From: Trichoplax sp. H2
Taxonomy: Eukaryota > Placozoa > Uniplacotomia > Trichoplacea
Direction: 5' to 3'
Length of the DNA stretch: 64,000 bases
Assembly (NCBI GenBank): GCA_003344405.1
Contig: NOWV01000032.1
Coordinates: 124,001-188,000, forward strand
How positions within the stretch are numbered: position 1 is the stretch's first letter; each line of letters begins with the position of its first letter. A program made the translations under genes and the position numbers. Below, piece after piece: positions 51,601 to 64,000 of the stretch. The notes below the pieces were generated by a model. It had not been told where the DNA came from, did not search any database, and saw only the letters and a program-made list of their open reading frames with translations.

Positions 51601-54600
51601 TTGATGTTCGATAAGATGTAAATAATTATTCAATTTGAGTGAATGGAGATTTGCTGAAAGAATTTAACCTCAAAATGATCGTGCGGAGACGGAGTAAAAT
51701 AATCTGTTGTACGAACAGTGATATAATCAATTTATAAAATAGTTTACCTATCTCTATTAGTGTTGACCCTTTATGAACTTGTCATCGACAGTAAAGGCTA
51801 TTATCGCTCGAATTATTAGAATCAACATCCGCTGTCAGAAGTATGCCTGCAGTACAGTATCTAATAATAATTTAAAGATTTTGATAACAAATATAATTAG
51901 ACACTACCTTTAATTTATGTAAAACATTGGTATACTGTACGGACTCTGTGGACCATCTATTTAGTCTAAACTACTCAAAAATCGGTTTTGAATGATTGGG
52001 CCAGCAAGCAACTAAGTTTCTATGGTTAAACTTTAATACTATTCAATCAATACAGCGATCATTACTATTACGGCATACTTAATATCTCGATTATACTTTT
52101 TGAATATGAATCAGGCAAAGGTTGATTAAGGAACGGAGTTATTTTTGTCTCGATTGATTACAAAATGAACTGCACTATAGCAAAGAATAGTTTTGTTGTC
52201 ATGCTTCAACAATGCTTTTTACAATACAACAAAAAGAAAGCGACATTATCTCTATTTGTATTTGATCGTAATAGGACAGACTTAGGGAGGGGGTTCATCT
52301 TTCCATGGATTCTTTCCTATTTTTTCAATATCATATCACAGTGGAATTTCGTTTATAACGATGTTACCCTCCGTCTCTTTGCTCTATTTAAAGAAATGTG
52401 TAAGTATTGCATTGACTAAGCATGACGCCGAAAACAAAATGACAGCCTTTCATGATAGTGCTAAAATAATATACAGGCAACTTCGAACTTCAATAGCATC
52501 CTCATTCATCTTGACCGATAATATCTAAATATTCAACCACCTGGTGACGGAGTATTGGTTGAATATTGCGCAAAGACATCATCTATGATATGCTTACATA
52601 TATATTTATTAGTGATATACACCGCCAAGTTGTCCATCATCATTGATCATGTCAAGTATTGTTGACGACAATGTATGAAGATGCCGCGCTATTATAATTA
52701 AAACTTCTAAGATAAGATTAAGGGGCGGCGATTACAAACCTTTGATAATTTGCCGCTCATTAGGGCATTACGATGAACAACTGCAACAAAGCCAATACTT
52801 TTGGTAATCGCCTTTTACCACCATTCCTTTTGTTATGATACAATTTATGAATAACAAATTGACTATCAACATTTTTATCGTAAGCGAGACGTCAATCATC
52901 ACTAGACTACCATCAAGAAATTAACGGCATTAGCTTATACCATTTATTCAGAAGATTGAAATTTCAATAAAGCTATCATAATATTCTATCATATTTAATG
53001 AGGTCAACGCCTGCATATATCATGACGGCTGATTTATTTTAACTGGAGATAGTAGACCATTCTCTCTTACTCCACTTAACCAAAAACTTCATAAAATCCT
53101 GTACAATCGCAATACTCGTATCTTGACTATGTGTTCCAGCACAAGCAAATTCTTGTAAGACTCACATCTTCATATCTCAGCTTTTGAACTTATTTGCAAT
53201 TACCTTAATTCATGTTTTTATCTAATTTATCCATAATGCAGTTACAGTAGCCCAGATCCTATATGCATAGACAGCACCCGAAAGCCACTATAAAAATCGA
53301 TAACGAAGACTTACTTTTGCACTGCACGGTAGTAAATGTTTAGGTATTGTCAGAATGGCACCTAGCCTACATAACGCTACAGTAAGCTATCATTAGTTTA
53401 TAATAGTATCTTAACATGAAATAAGACATTTCAAATTCCAAGTGAATAGTGAAAAACGTATTGATCAGACGAGCTTTCATGCGTTTGTAAATGTACCTAT
53501 TATTTGAATAGACCAAAAAAGTAATAGACTCTAATGCAATTTTATTACCTTTTAAACAAGAAATTATTGGTGAGAGCATGGAGTATTTTTATGTAAACCC
53601 GCAACAAATCAATCGTAGTAATACGATATCACACAAATATTAATGTCGCGCAGCATCTTTGTACCTCGGTGTCTATTTATTCTGAAGTTATGGTAGGCTA
53701 AAGAGAGCGAGAGCGCAGATAAAAGAAAATATAGTTGATGTGAAAGGCCTAAAAACAAAGATGGAACAATAATCATATAACATTACACTAAAGATAGTAG
53801 CTATTTAAGCTAGTATCAACTACTGGGAACTTATAACCAACATTAGAACAGTTCAATCCCATCTCCAAAAATCATCCGCTTTGTTACATATACTATGCGG
53901 CATGCTTATTAATATCCTAGAAACTACTTTATAGACCTGCAATCATACATATTACGTACAGAACGCGACATGCATAATATTAATACCAATAGAGAGGTCA
54001 ATTCATTAATTTAATCGTAATCGAAAGACATGATAACACCTTAGGGGTGATGTGATTACTTTCTATATCTAAAATATGCGTGAAACGCTCTTGGTATTTA
54101 AAGCAGTTACAAAATTTAGAAAAAGAAACTTTCAATTCAAAATACAATTGTTACGCTGAGTTATGATAATTTTTATCCAACAGTCACCGACATAAAATGA
54201 TTTATTGCAACATTAAATCTTATAAACTTCGTTAATCAGTAACTTTGTACCTACTAATGTGTGCATTGTGAAGCTCAAATGTAGAATAGGATATCTACGA
54301 ATTATCAAGGATTAATTTACTTTACTTTTAATTTAGATTATGAAGACTGCCGACGGTAAACATATCATTGCATTACAGGCCTTGTTTTGCACTTAAATAT
54401 AACAGTACCAAATTTTCCATTCAGTTATCGTTACGATAAATCAGCGAATAATGACATTAGTCTATCCTTGAAGGAAGTGCGAAATTGTACATGTTAAACT
54501 TCATGAATTACGTGCAGCATATACAAGTATTGTCAAGATGTCATAATCGCTATTTCACTACACAATATTAGCATTTCTTATCTTCTGCACGTTTCGCCTT

Positions 54601-57151
54601 TTCTATTAAGCAAGGATCATTATCATTTGATAAAGGATTACCGAAAAATTCACACCAAAATATATTACAATTGATGCTATAATAGAGCATTTAGTATGGA
54701 TAATAAATTGAACTCGTACGCATAAATTTCTTACAAAATACATTATTCCATCACTTAGAATAGATTCTAATTCTATTTTTATATTATTTGTAATTAATAA
54801 AACCTGTTGATAAGAAACAACTAACAAAATAAGATAGTTAATGAGGATAAATATTGATTGATACTTTTTCTGCGTAATTAAAGCTATAGTTATTATTTCA
54901 TCTTGCCGCATCTTCGATAATAATCTATACTGATTAAAGATTGAAACAAAATATAACTGCGACCAACTGCTTCATTACAAGTCATCAAATAGACCTGTAA
55001 TTTAAATTAAATAAAGGTGGGAGTCGCACTTCTTGATTCACAAGTAGCAATAGAGCTTGTACTGCCATAGCGAACATTTTAAGTGATTTAGACCTTACGC
55101 ACCTTGTCAAGTATACCTGTAAGTTCCAAGATACACGTATTTACTAATTCCAGATGAATTAAGTAAGAAATAAATTTGTTGTATACTGCTATTGCCAGAT
55201 ACTCACCTCTATCCGTTACATAAATGTTTACCCTAACGATGGTGTTCGTCGCTGGACCGTTAAAATGAGATACTCCTAATTAATAACGAACATTATAAGT
55301 AAATAACACTAGCTTTATCATGTTTGTTCATTGTATAGTTCACTGTTTGGTCTACTATGAATCATACACTGATCTAGATATTGTTATTAGTCATTCATAG
55401 CGATCATCAAGAAAAAATTGTTTAAACATTTTCGAATAATGCAATATTTTAATTAATGATATTTTCTATTTAATCGAAATATTGGATACTATCCGCTACT
55501 CAATAAATTTGTAGCCATCCCGTAATCGATACTTTTCAAATCAATTGGTGATTTCAAATGTGCTATAATCTTACAGCTTGGTAAGGCACAAATACCACCT
55601 ATTGCTTGGCTAATAATGGCCGCATATTACTACTTAAGCAAATTAGATATAAAATCTTTCACCAATGCAATCGGCATGCAGGTGTAATATATAAAATAGT
55701 GTACGATATTTAATTAATCAATTGATTTATTACTGCTCCATTTTAAAAAATAAACAACCAAGGCCGCACAGTTACACTTCGGCTATCTACTTGAACAGCT
55801 TGCAAATGTAGAATATTGCGTTATCTTAATCTAACATTCAGGCGATGCTAATTGTATGAGTAGTATACAACTAGTTAGGTCAACAAAGTCAGAAAAACAG
55901 TAATTCCATTAATTTTATTTCATACCTACAATTGCTTTTTTTAAGTGAAACGATTCTTATTGTGGAATATCTTCAAGTCATAAACAGTGTAAACGTACTT
56001 GGTCACTGCCAAGCAAATAACCGTAAGATTGTGGGGGACTGCAAGATAAACGTAGTGCCTATAAGTACTGTACAGTATATTACAAGCAACTCTATTAGAC
56101 TCTATTAAATTCATGTATACTAGAGTAATTACGTCAAGAGAATTACCATTCCATAATCTCAGATATAATCGATATTTATATCAATTTAACTTTAGAAGGA
56201 TAGTTTTACTTTATGTGCACCAGGAGTTTCTAATGAGACTATAAAATGCTGGTGCCTGAAGAGCACTTTTAGTTACTTAGTCGGTTAGTTAGTCTACTAG
56301 TTGTCAATTGCTATTGAATTGTCAAGACTATAATCTTGGTTGTCAAGATTTCTTCATTAATAAATAGTAGTAATTCTCTGACTACCTCATCTACACTATC
56401 AGTGACGCTATAACTATACTATATTACTCGGTCGTTGGAACTACTTTGTCACTAGTGGTGTGACACTTCTAATAGTTAACTAGTAGAATTTCTTAATCAA
56501 ATGTTTCCTTAAGGCTTGACGTTTTAGCGTGATGAAAGCTGATGAAATAATTACGAGTGTAGTGTTATATCTGGTAACGTTTGTTGAAAAATTGGATTAG
56601 TTGATTATAATATAAAATAAATTATTACTTTATAGTAGCGACAATTTCAATTGTTTCTTGTGCTTAAAAATACCAATCCGATTTTGACCCATTTCTACTT
56701 TTTATTAGCACATATCCTATAAGCCAGCTTAAATAATATAATTAATTGCACATGTACAGACAAGTTCTACAGGAGTAGCTTTACTACATTTAGATTGGCT
56801 ACTAACATTCCCAGTTCCACTCTAGCCATTTCTGGAATGATTCTCATCGATTTTAACCACACAAGGAATATCATATGTACACTGATATCTTACGATAAGT
56901 CAAGAAAGGATACATTAATAGTAATAACGTGTAGCGAAAATGTCGCGAAACTGATTAGCGTTACAAGGTAGCAAATCAAACCCGTACAGATATGCGTGTT
57001 ACTCGCAGAAAAATGATAAGCGAGCACAAAATGTAATTTAACAATTGAGTGTAATTAGGGTTCGAAAACTACCAAAAACCATGACAGATTGTAAAATTAC
57101 ATAATTTTCACTAAAAACAAAATAGATTTAATAATAGATCCCACAATTTTA
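48655..57151. other. 8.5-kb region with no recognisable gene
   Basis: Lies upstream of Axin and downstream of NUP85. It contains Axin's upstream region, scattered single TGTAC/CAGTAC motifs (for example near 49630, 51850, 51935 and a TACTGTACAGTAT at about 56066), an ATT microsatellite near 49928-49945, and short frames (51099-51296, 52165-52419, 54606-54911) lacking domains or splice-consistent extensions. A gene made of very small exons, or a non-coding transcript, cannot be excluded by reading. Confidence 0.5.
49498..49521. repeat. (TATATC)n microsatellite
   Basis: About four TATATC hexamers in a row, followed by a related ATCTATATATG stretch. Confidence 0.85.
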
Positions 57152-60100
57152 TCATTGTTCTTCATTAATGTGAGCGCGTGCGAGGTTACGAGCCAAGGCG
57201 ATTCGAATTGTATTTAAAGCGTCATGTAAAACCTGCAATAAAAGGTTACGTTGTTATTAGAAGGGAGCGATTGAATACTTCCAATTTCAATTTTAATTAG
57301 TGTATCATAATCAAAGATTACTTCAGAATTTTTGTGAACTTGCTGTTTCAATGTTAAGCGATTGCTCCAGCTATCACCAGGCCCCCGTAGCGAAAGTTCA
57401 ATCTCAGTTAAACATCGAAGTAACTCGTATGTTTGATCGCTGTCAAATAAAATCTGCAACACATAATTTTAACCTATTATTATTCTTAGAAAGCTTTCGT
57501 TTTCACTTATCATATGAACTGCGAATGATGCAACACAATGGAACGATTTAAATCAAAGTTCGAAACTAAATTACAGATATTGTACCTCTTCAGTTTCAAA
57601 TAACGGAATAGCATCCAATAACAACATCCACCAATATCTGAATATTGAATAGGACATCGCATACATTAAAAAGTTTAGAAAAAGTAAAGCTTTATATTCT
57701 ATCGAAGCCTCTATAATGAATTTACGTACTTTTTAGAAGCTAAGCCATCAACCATAAGTAAAACCAAGATAGATGCTGCATCAACGAGATTTCCAGTATT
57801 ACAAAATGTATGAAATTCTCTGAATTTCCCTATGAAATTATCACATAGTAGCACTATCATTTCAGTAACAACGGTAATGTTATCATTGACTGTCTAACTT
57901 TCAATAGCATCATTTCATCCTATAGTAATTGGAACATAATACACGTACTAAAGCTTTATTCTATAATAAAGACTGACTAATAATACAAACAGAATATACC
58001 TAAAAATGCTAATTGACCAGTTAACGTTATGGCTGCTCCAATGTCGTCTACTATTGCAAGACGATCAGCGTTACCGTCTTTGATGTACGCGGACATGTAG
58101 CTAGAGAAGCAGAAATGTCACTCAAAAGTTAGAGAAAAATTTACGCATTCTCCCGATAAGCTAAAGCCGTTTTCTTAGTTTACTACTTACCAATCGACAA
58201 TATAATTAATCAGAGTGACATCCTAACCGAGAAAATGAGAAACATTAGCCAATTTTATATAAATAGTATAGGGTATTGTTACACACTAAAGAGCAAACCT
58301 TAACGTATAATGCCCAAGATATCGCTGAACCTAGTTTTTCTCTACGTATGGCGGTCATACATTCTTCTCGGCAAATATCTGCTAGATCCGTCGATAAACC
58401 ATACTTTTCACAAACATGCAGCACCTTTCGAGTCTTCTTCTCGCTATCTAAAGGAATCCTAGATATGTACTGCTCCAAATAATATCTGATTTGGAAATAA
58501 TAGAACAGTATTACATCTCAACTGAAGCCTGCTTGGATGAAATGTCAACATGCAATAGACCTTCCATAAGTTTGACAATGTCCCAGGTAATCGGATCCAA
58601 TCTGCCATGAACTATAAAACAAGAATTAAGTATACCGCTTGTACAGAACTGGGACTATGGAATTGATTATCTTTACCTAGCACTCATTAACGAAGATCCG
58701 TACTCCAACAGCAAATATTCCCTCAAGTCAGTTCCATAACTATGAAATAGCAGTATATTAGTTAAGATCGTTTTCTATAACGCTTAAGGTGTCTGTAATT
58801 AATTAAATCTCAGTATATCCTAAATTAATAAATCATTTTGGAGGACTATGTAAACAACAACGCCTATCACATTACTCAAGCTTATATAATTTTAGCTGGC
58901 CACAATGATACAATAAGTCGGTGAGATGAACTGCAAACCACCAATCCCCAAATCCAGCACTGTAATAATAGTTAGGTTAAGATGTGATCTTAAATTCGTT
59001 AAGTTATTTAAAGCTTAATATGTTGGTGTAGCAATACGAGTTCAAGGTAGGTATGCATTGCAAAATATAACAGTTAACCTGGCTTCTTTAATGACTCGCA
59101 CAGTGTCTAACAGGAAAATGGCAGATATTACTTCATCCAATTTTCCTAAACGCGATTTGTCACCATAAAATAATTCTAACGACAGCTGTAAAATAATGAA
59201 TCCAAATAAAAATCGAGGCAATCCATTCGAAACATAATGTTGATTTTAATTGCGAATTAGTACTTACATCAATACTGTAGTGAAGATCGTAAACTTTTGT
59301 AGTTGGATTTCGAAATAGTATATGAACAACTAAAAGATGGTACCACGTGTGAATGACGCCTTCATTACTATAGTAGAGCAGATGATACATTAAGAATCAT
59401 CATCAAATAGAGATTTAAATGTACAAGAAAATCTGATAGCCTTATCGAGTACCTTAACTCCTGTAAAACTTTTTCATCGCCACATAATATCTGTAACAGA
59501 TCAGAAATTATTTTTACTTTGCGGCTTTTATAGATATCAGTAGCTAACTTCACATTCCCAGTACTAGACTGCACATACAAACATAAAACGATTTAACCTT
59601 ACCCTACATAATCTATGTAAATGTCTATGCTGTTGGATATCACCAGTCAAGCTATTGCGACATTCCTGTTGCCAATGCCTCCACTTCAAAACATATTCAG
59701 GAGACGACTAAAGTAATAGACAAAGTAGATCCTTATTGCTAAGAATAATCAGTAAACCAATCAATATAACATTCGTATTTACACTAGGTCGCGGCATTTT
59801 TCTTAGTAATTCGCTTATCTTTCGGTAGGGCTAAGATAAAAAGTTCAACGGTAATGCAAGGTTACCAGCCATTTCAATTTAATCATAGTGACATTTATTT
59901 AACTAACTTACGTCACTTTTATCATTTGAGTCCTTGACCGATACATTTAACAATTCTACTGCAGAATTCATGCGTCCACTCACAACATATCCATAAATCT
60001 ATGCAAGAAAAAAGTAGTAACAATCCGAATATTTACTCGGGACGTAAAGCTTTAAATCCTCTCGCATAACATGTANNNNNNNNNNNNNNNNNNNNCAAGA

Positions 60101-63100
60101 AAATCTGATAGCCTTATCGAGTACCTTAACTCCTGTAAAACTTTTTCATCGCCACATAATATCTGTAACAGATCAGAAATTATTTTTACTTTGCGGCTTT
60201 TATAGATATCAGTAGCTAACTTCACATTCCCAGTACTAGACTGCACATTATGTATCATCGTTTAAGCTATTTACGCTGAGTATCTGAGTAATCGGGGTTA
60301 TTATGGCTGGGCCTACTGCACATACAAACATAAAACGATTTAACCTTACCCTACATAATCTATGTAAATGTCTATGCTGTTGGATATCACCAGTCAAGCT
60401 ATTGCGACATTCCTGTTGCCAATGCCTCCACTTCAAAACATATTCAGGAGACGACTAAAGTAATAGACAAAGTAGATCCTTATTGCTAAGAATAATCAGT
60501 AAACCAATCAATATAACATTCGTATTTACACTAGGTCGCGGCATTTTTCTTAGTAATTCGCTTATCTTTCGGTAGGGCTAAGATAAAAAGTTCAACGGTA
60601 ATGCAAGGTTACCAGCCATTTCAATTTAATCATAGTGACATTTATTTAACTAACTTACGTCACTTTTATCATTTGAGTCCTTGACCGATACATTTAACAA
60701 TTCTACTGCAGAATTCATGCGTCCACTCACAACATATCCATAAATCTATGCAAGAAAAAAGTAGTAACAATCCGAATATTTACTCGGGACGTAAAGCTTT
60801 AAATCCTCTCGCATAACATGTAAATTACAATATAATTCGCGAAATCTAGCTAGCTCATACAGTAGGCCAGTAATTCCGATGTTCACGGATTACGTGAGCT
60901 TCAAGGATCATTTTTTTATGCAGCTCATCGACTTGAGGAAAGTGCCAAACAATCCATTCAAGTAACCCCTGAATGGGATAAGCTTAAATAAAAATGTTAC
61001 TTAGATATTGCTTGTTTACTTTTCTAAGGTTAATATTCGTATAATTGATCCACATTTCGACATTTGGTGGAAAACACCATTTCATATGCGGCAAGTATTT
61101 CGGTGGATTATTTAAGATTTATACTAAAGCATCGATTTAGACTAACAATACATAAATTATTATAATTTTTATAGAGAAATTTAATGGCATGGGAGGCAAA
61201 TTTCGACAAATATATCAATCTGTAAGTTTACCTTGCGAGGAATCAATGAAAATGATTTCGCATAATTGCCAAATTAATTCGACTACTGAGTATAGTTCTT
61301 CCTACATAAGCGAAATTAGATTGGTATACGGTTAGAACTCACAGCACTTGAGAAGTTTTCAGGTAATAACAACCGTAAAAATATCTCCTGCTATAATTAT
61401 TACCATTTTTACGCGGTCTCCCATATAAAAGTTTAAGCAGTGATCTAATGAAGTAAGGAAATAGCGTCGTATTTACAGTTAAAGTAATTGATAACATTAG
61501 AAATTATTTTCTTAACGAATTGATGGCAGGCGACATTTTTAGGAGATACCTTTCTTACGACTGTGAACAAAAGAAGCCCTCAAAATAGACCGGTAAAGTC
61601 GACTGCATTTCATTAGGCTAAGAAAGTCGATTTCAGTATGCATTACGGTATAGCTGAAATAGTTATGTAGTACATTAATCCTCATACTGTACCTTCGTTG
61701 TTTTGTAGCACTATCCATATCGGCAATCTCTTGAATTTCTAGAAAAATGTCTACGAATTCATTACAACACGACCTAGTTAGCATCTAATCTACTCTACTT
61801 AGGTTTAAAAGTAAATATTATCTACTAGGTTAATTGCAATCGATTATTTCGATTAATAATATTTAGTCCAAATTACCGTGAGATTCGCTGATAACACGAC
61901 GAGCCAATCCTTCGTACCGTTTCGGATCAAGCTGGACTTCCCATATATTAAATTCAGCCCTTTCATCCTTAACTGTAATATATGATATGTACATTAGTAT
62001 AACTGCCTTGATAAATAAGTACAAAAACTTAATAACTAAATTTTTGCTTAAAGCAGACATCATAGCAGAGCACCACTGTTGAAAATGAATTTGAAAGGTT
62101 AGCAAAACACATTATAAAATTTAAATTTAGATTTTATACTGTAAGCGCTTTGCTAACAATATCGGTAAAATGTATCATTTATACGAAAATCAGTTCGACA
62201 AGTACGTTTACTATTGTCTTGCGAAAGGTTAGTTTTCCTTACAGCTAGTAGCATACCTGAATTAGAAAAATCACTGGAGCCCGGAAAAACTGCAATTCCG
62301 TTCTTCCTATCCCATTTACTTCGCAATTGTCCAGTTATAACTGATTTTGGAATAATCTAAGCCGAGGATATACGGGTATGTACATAAAATATTCGATAAT
62401 AAGTAGCTTGAACACATTGCAACTGATTCGTGAACATTAACGACCATTATTTTAAAGCTATCACGAAATATTTAGTTAATAGATGCCATATCGCGCTTCA
62501 GAAATTTTAGTATATAGCACTATACTCGTTTATGATCGAGAAGTTATTAAAGCATGCTTTGTGGAAATGCAGTATTACCCGTTGTATCAGAACTACCGCA
62601 ATAGCGCATATCCTGAATAAGGAGCAATCCCATTAACGAAATTGTAAATCATCAAAAATTAAAGTCTCCAGTCTACTAAGGTTCCTATTGCGTTGCAATC
62701 AGATCACCCCACCGGGTAATATTTCTAGTACCGTACTACTTTCATCAATTCATACCCACTAGCCCCGCACGACCAAATTATGTTTATTGCTACGCGTATT
62801 TAGGTTTAGTCAAGTTTACTAGATCGCTGAACACTGTATGATGTAGCCACAAATTGTTTGACGCCACCACAGTTTTAAAACTAAACCAATTAAATTCATT
62901 ATAATTATACATATATATATATATATATATATTATTGCTTGGCGTTACTTGATCTTAAACTCTCATTAAGGCAGTCGAGAGGGACTACGGTCACAAGGAT
63001 CATACAGATTTCATTGAGAGGTATCCCATTTCAAATAGGTACTGTACAGTATACCAGATTTGCAATGCACGTACAGTAAGTACAATCACAACAGCATCCC

Positions 63101-63809
63101 TCTAGTTCACTCGCTGATTCATGGACTGGAACGTTTTATAATTATATACATTACTCGCGCGCACTTAGCATGCTTGACTAAATTTTAAATATGGCCAACA
63201 GAAGCAATAAACGATTACTTTCCGTAATGATTTGCCTCAACTACGAAATATACTAGTTTTTTTAATTAATTTATATACCGTATTACATTTGACCTATACA
63301 CGACGTACATACCGTATGAATGACCATTTTAAAGTACGGATAAACTGTTTATACTGTACTGTAAGTCCGACATTTAACATGCATTGCAGTATTATATTAC
63401 TGCAGAGTACTAATGTTATAAGAGTAAAGCAATTGTTGAATGAAGAATCTAGGTTAAAATTAATCAAAACTTATCGCCTAATTTATCGTAATGATGTATA
63501 AAACGCAACGTTAAAATAAGTTCCCAGGACAAAACTAGAATTCAAATTAGACGAGTAAAAAGCGGCAGCAAGTGCTGTAATTCTGCATGCTCCAAGGCTA
63601 TGCTAATATCCAGTAATTAATAGGACTAAAGTTTGTACGAATTAATTCAATTAAACGGATCTACCAAGTTTAAGTATAGCTTACCATACCTTACTCAGTA
63701 TACTATAATCAAATCCTACAGATAATTTGTGTCCACAAATAGCAAATAACATCGTTTACAGTGAATAACTTCTTACCACAACTGCCTGTTTGGTTTCCGT
63801 TCCATCCAT
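57152..63809 (-). CDS. NUP85: NUP85, Y-complex nucleoporin
   Basis: Alpha-helical ACE1-type nucleoporin of the NUP107-160 Y-complex. Exon 1 is 63777-63809 (MDGTETKQAVV, then gtaag), phase 0 into exon 2 at 62257-62356 (IIPKSVITG...), matching the human TLIPGV region. Further exons: 61877-61972 (RRVISESH), 61693-61750 (DIFLEIQEI), about 61550-61620, 61234-61290 (VELIWQLCEIIFID), about 60864-60971, then the duplicated block, and downstream WYHLLVVHILFRNP (about 59270-59370), FGDWWFAVHLTDLLYHC (about 58880-58965), LREYLLLEYGSSL, YISRIPLDSEKKTRKVLHVC with LGSAISW (about 58310-58478), GKFREFH, YWWMLLLDAIPLFE, SDQTYELLRCL, and last exon IALARNLARAHINEEQ, stopping at 57152-57154. The phase between the exons ending 61234 and starting 60971 does not close, so a microexon or base error is likely there. 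Four exons appear twice around an N gap; only one set can belong to the mRNA. Confidence 0.95.
59424..60075. repeat. NUP85 gap-flanking duplicate, left copy
   Basis: 652 bp repeated at 60096-60822, which is 727 bp. The copies appear the same apart from a single 75-bp indel in an intron. It holds the same four NUP85 exons as the right copy (from IYGYVVSGRMNSAVE through GNVKLATDIYKS). It ends exactly at the N run, as expected for an unmerged contig end. Confidence 0.92.
60076..60095. other. Assembly gap (20 N)
   Basis: 20 N inside NUP85, between the two copies of the same exons. Same size and same duplicate-flanked arrangement as the gap at 29333-29352. Confidence 0.98.
60096..60822. repeat. 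NUP85 gap-flanking duplicate, right copy
   Basis: Counterpart of 59424-60075 with 75 extra bases between two CTGCACAT repeats (60241-60248 and 60316-60323). In this copy the intron before SSTGNVKLATD is 109 nt; in the left copy it is 34 nt. Confidence 0.92.
62908..62933. repeat. (AT)n microsatellite in NUP85 intron 1
   Basis: Uninterrupted AT dinucleotides over about 25 bp, inside the intron between exon 1 (63777) and exon 2 (62356). The rest of this 1.4-kb intron shows only TACTGTACAGTAT near 63040 and TACTGTACTGTA near 63352. Confidence 0.9.
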
Positions 63810-63910
63810 CGCGCGATGAAAGTTAAAAAAAAGCACAACAAACGATGGAGTGTGCAATTATGCATGAGGATGAATTGTATGCGCATGCCCGGCATACGAC
63901 TTCGTACGGT

Positions 63911-63942
63911 AAGTACTACAGTACTGTACACTGTACAGTGCA
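63911..63942. repeat. TACTG/CAGTA palindromic cluster upstream of NUP85
   Basis: AGTACTACAGTACTGTAC followed by ACTGTACAGTGCAC lies about 100-135 bp upstream of the NUP85 ATG (63809, minus strand). Same repeat family as the arrays upstream of HAP40 and HGS. Confidence 0.8.
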
Positions 63943-64000
63943 CATTTGTGTTTCGTGAATTGGTGCATTTTGCAGGGGCCAATTTCAGTAGTTGGCAGGT

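Noticed and set aside
52165-52419. 84-codon plus-strand open frame
   Set aside because: No recognisable domain, no splice context and composition like the surrounding AT-rich DNA.

Overview
The window looks like a compact, strongly AT-rich genome of an early-branching animal. The genes are split into many small exons with short introns and encode animal-type proteins: a Cav2-like calcium channel, Axin, the huntingtin partner HAP40, the ESCRT-0 subunit Hrs and the nucleoporin NUP85. Together these traits suggest a placozoan (Trichoplax-like). That assignment is inference; the gene identities rest on conserved residues read directly from the exons.

Layout. (1) 1-21519, minus: a Cav2-type voltage-gated calcium channel alpha1 subunit, running off the left edge. 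It carries a textbook U12-type AT-AC intron at 20235-21289 and a GC-AG intron at 4160-4384. (2) 21520-23827: shared upstream region of two divergent genes, holding palindromic (TACTG)n/(CAGTA)n arrays and a three-copy composite repeat. (3) 23828-27789, plus: HAP40/F8A in 14 exons, all phases consistent. (4) 27790-29901: intergenic, with more TACTG arrays and an N gap flanked by two copies of the same sequence. (5) 29902-34089, plus: HGS/Hrs in 8 exons. (6) 35366-36421 and 39009-40097, minus: two intronless paralogous zinc-type alcohol dehydrogenase-like genes with altered zinc ligands. (7) 40098-44097: intergenic, with a 120-bp tandem repeat and a pre-miRNA-like hairpin. (8) 44098-48654, minus: Axin in 8 exons. 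(9) 48655-57151: no recognisable gene. (10) 57152-63809, minus: NUP85. It contains a second N gap where four exons are present twice, and the two copies differ by a 75-bp intron indel.

The genes do not form a pathway. The channel acts at the plasma membrane, Hrs in endosomal sorting, HAP40 with huntingtin, Axin in Wnt signalling and NUP85 in the nuclear pore Y-complex. The feature that recurs across genes is the TACTG/CAGTA palindrome, found within about 1 kb upstream of several start codons. Both assembly gaps appear to be unmerged contig ends (allelic copies) rather than true duplications.
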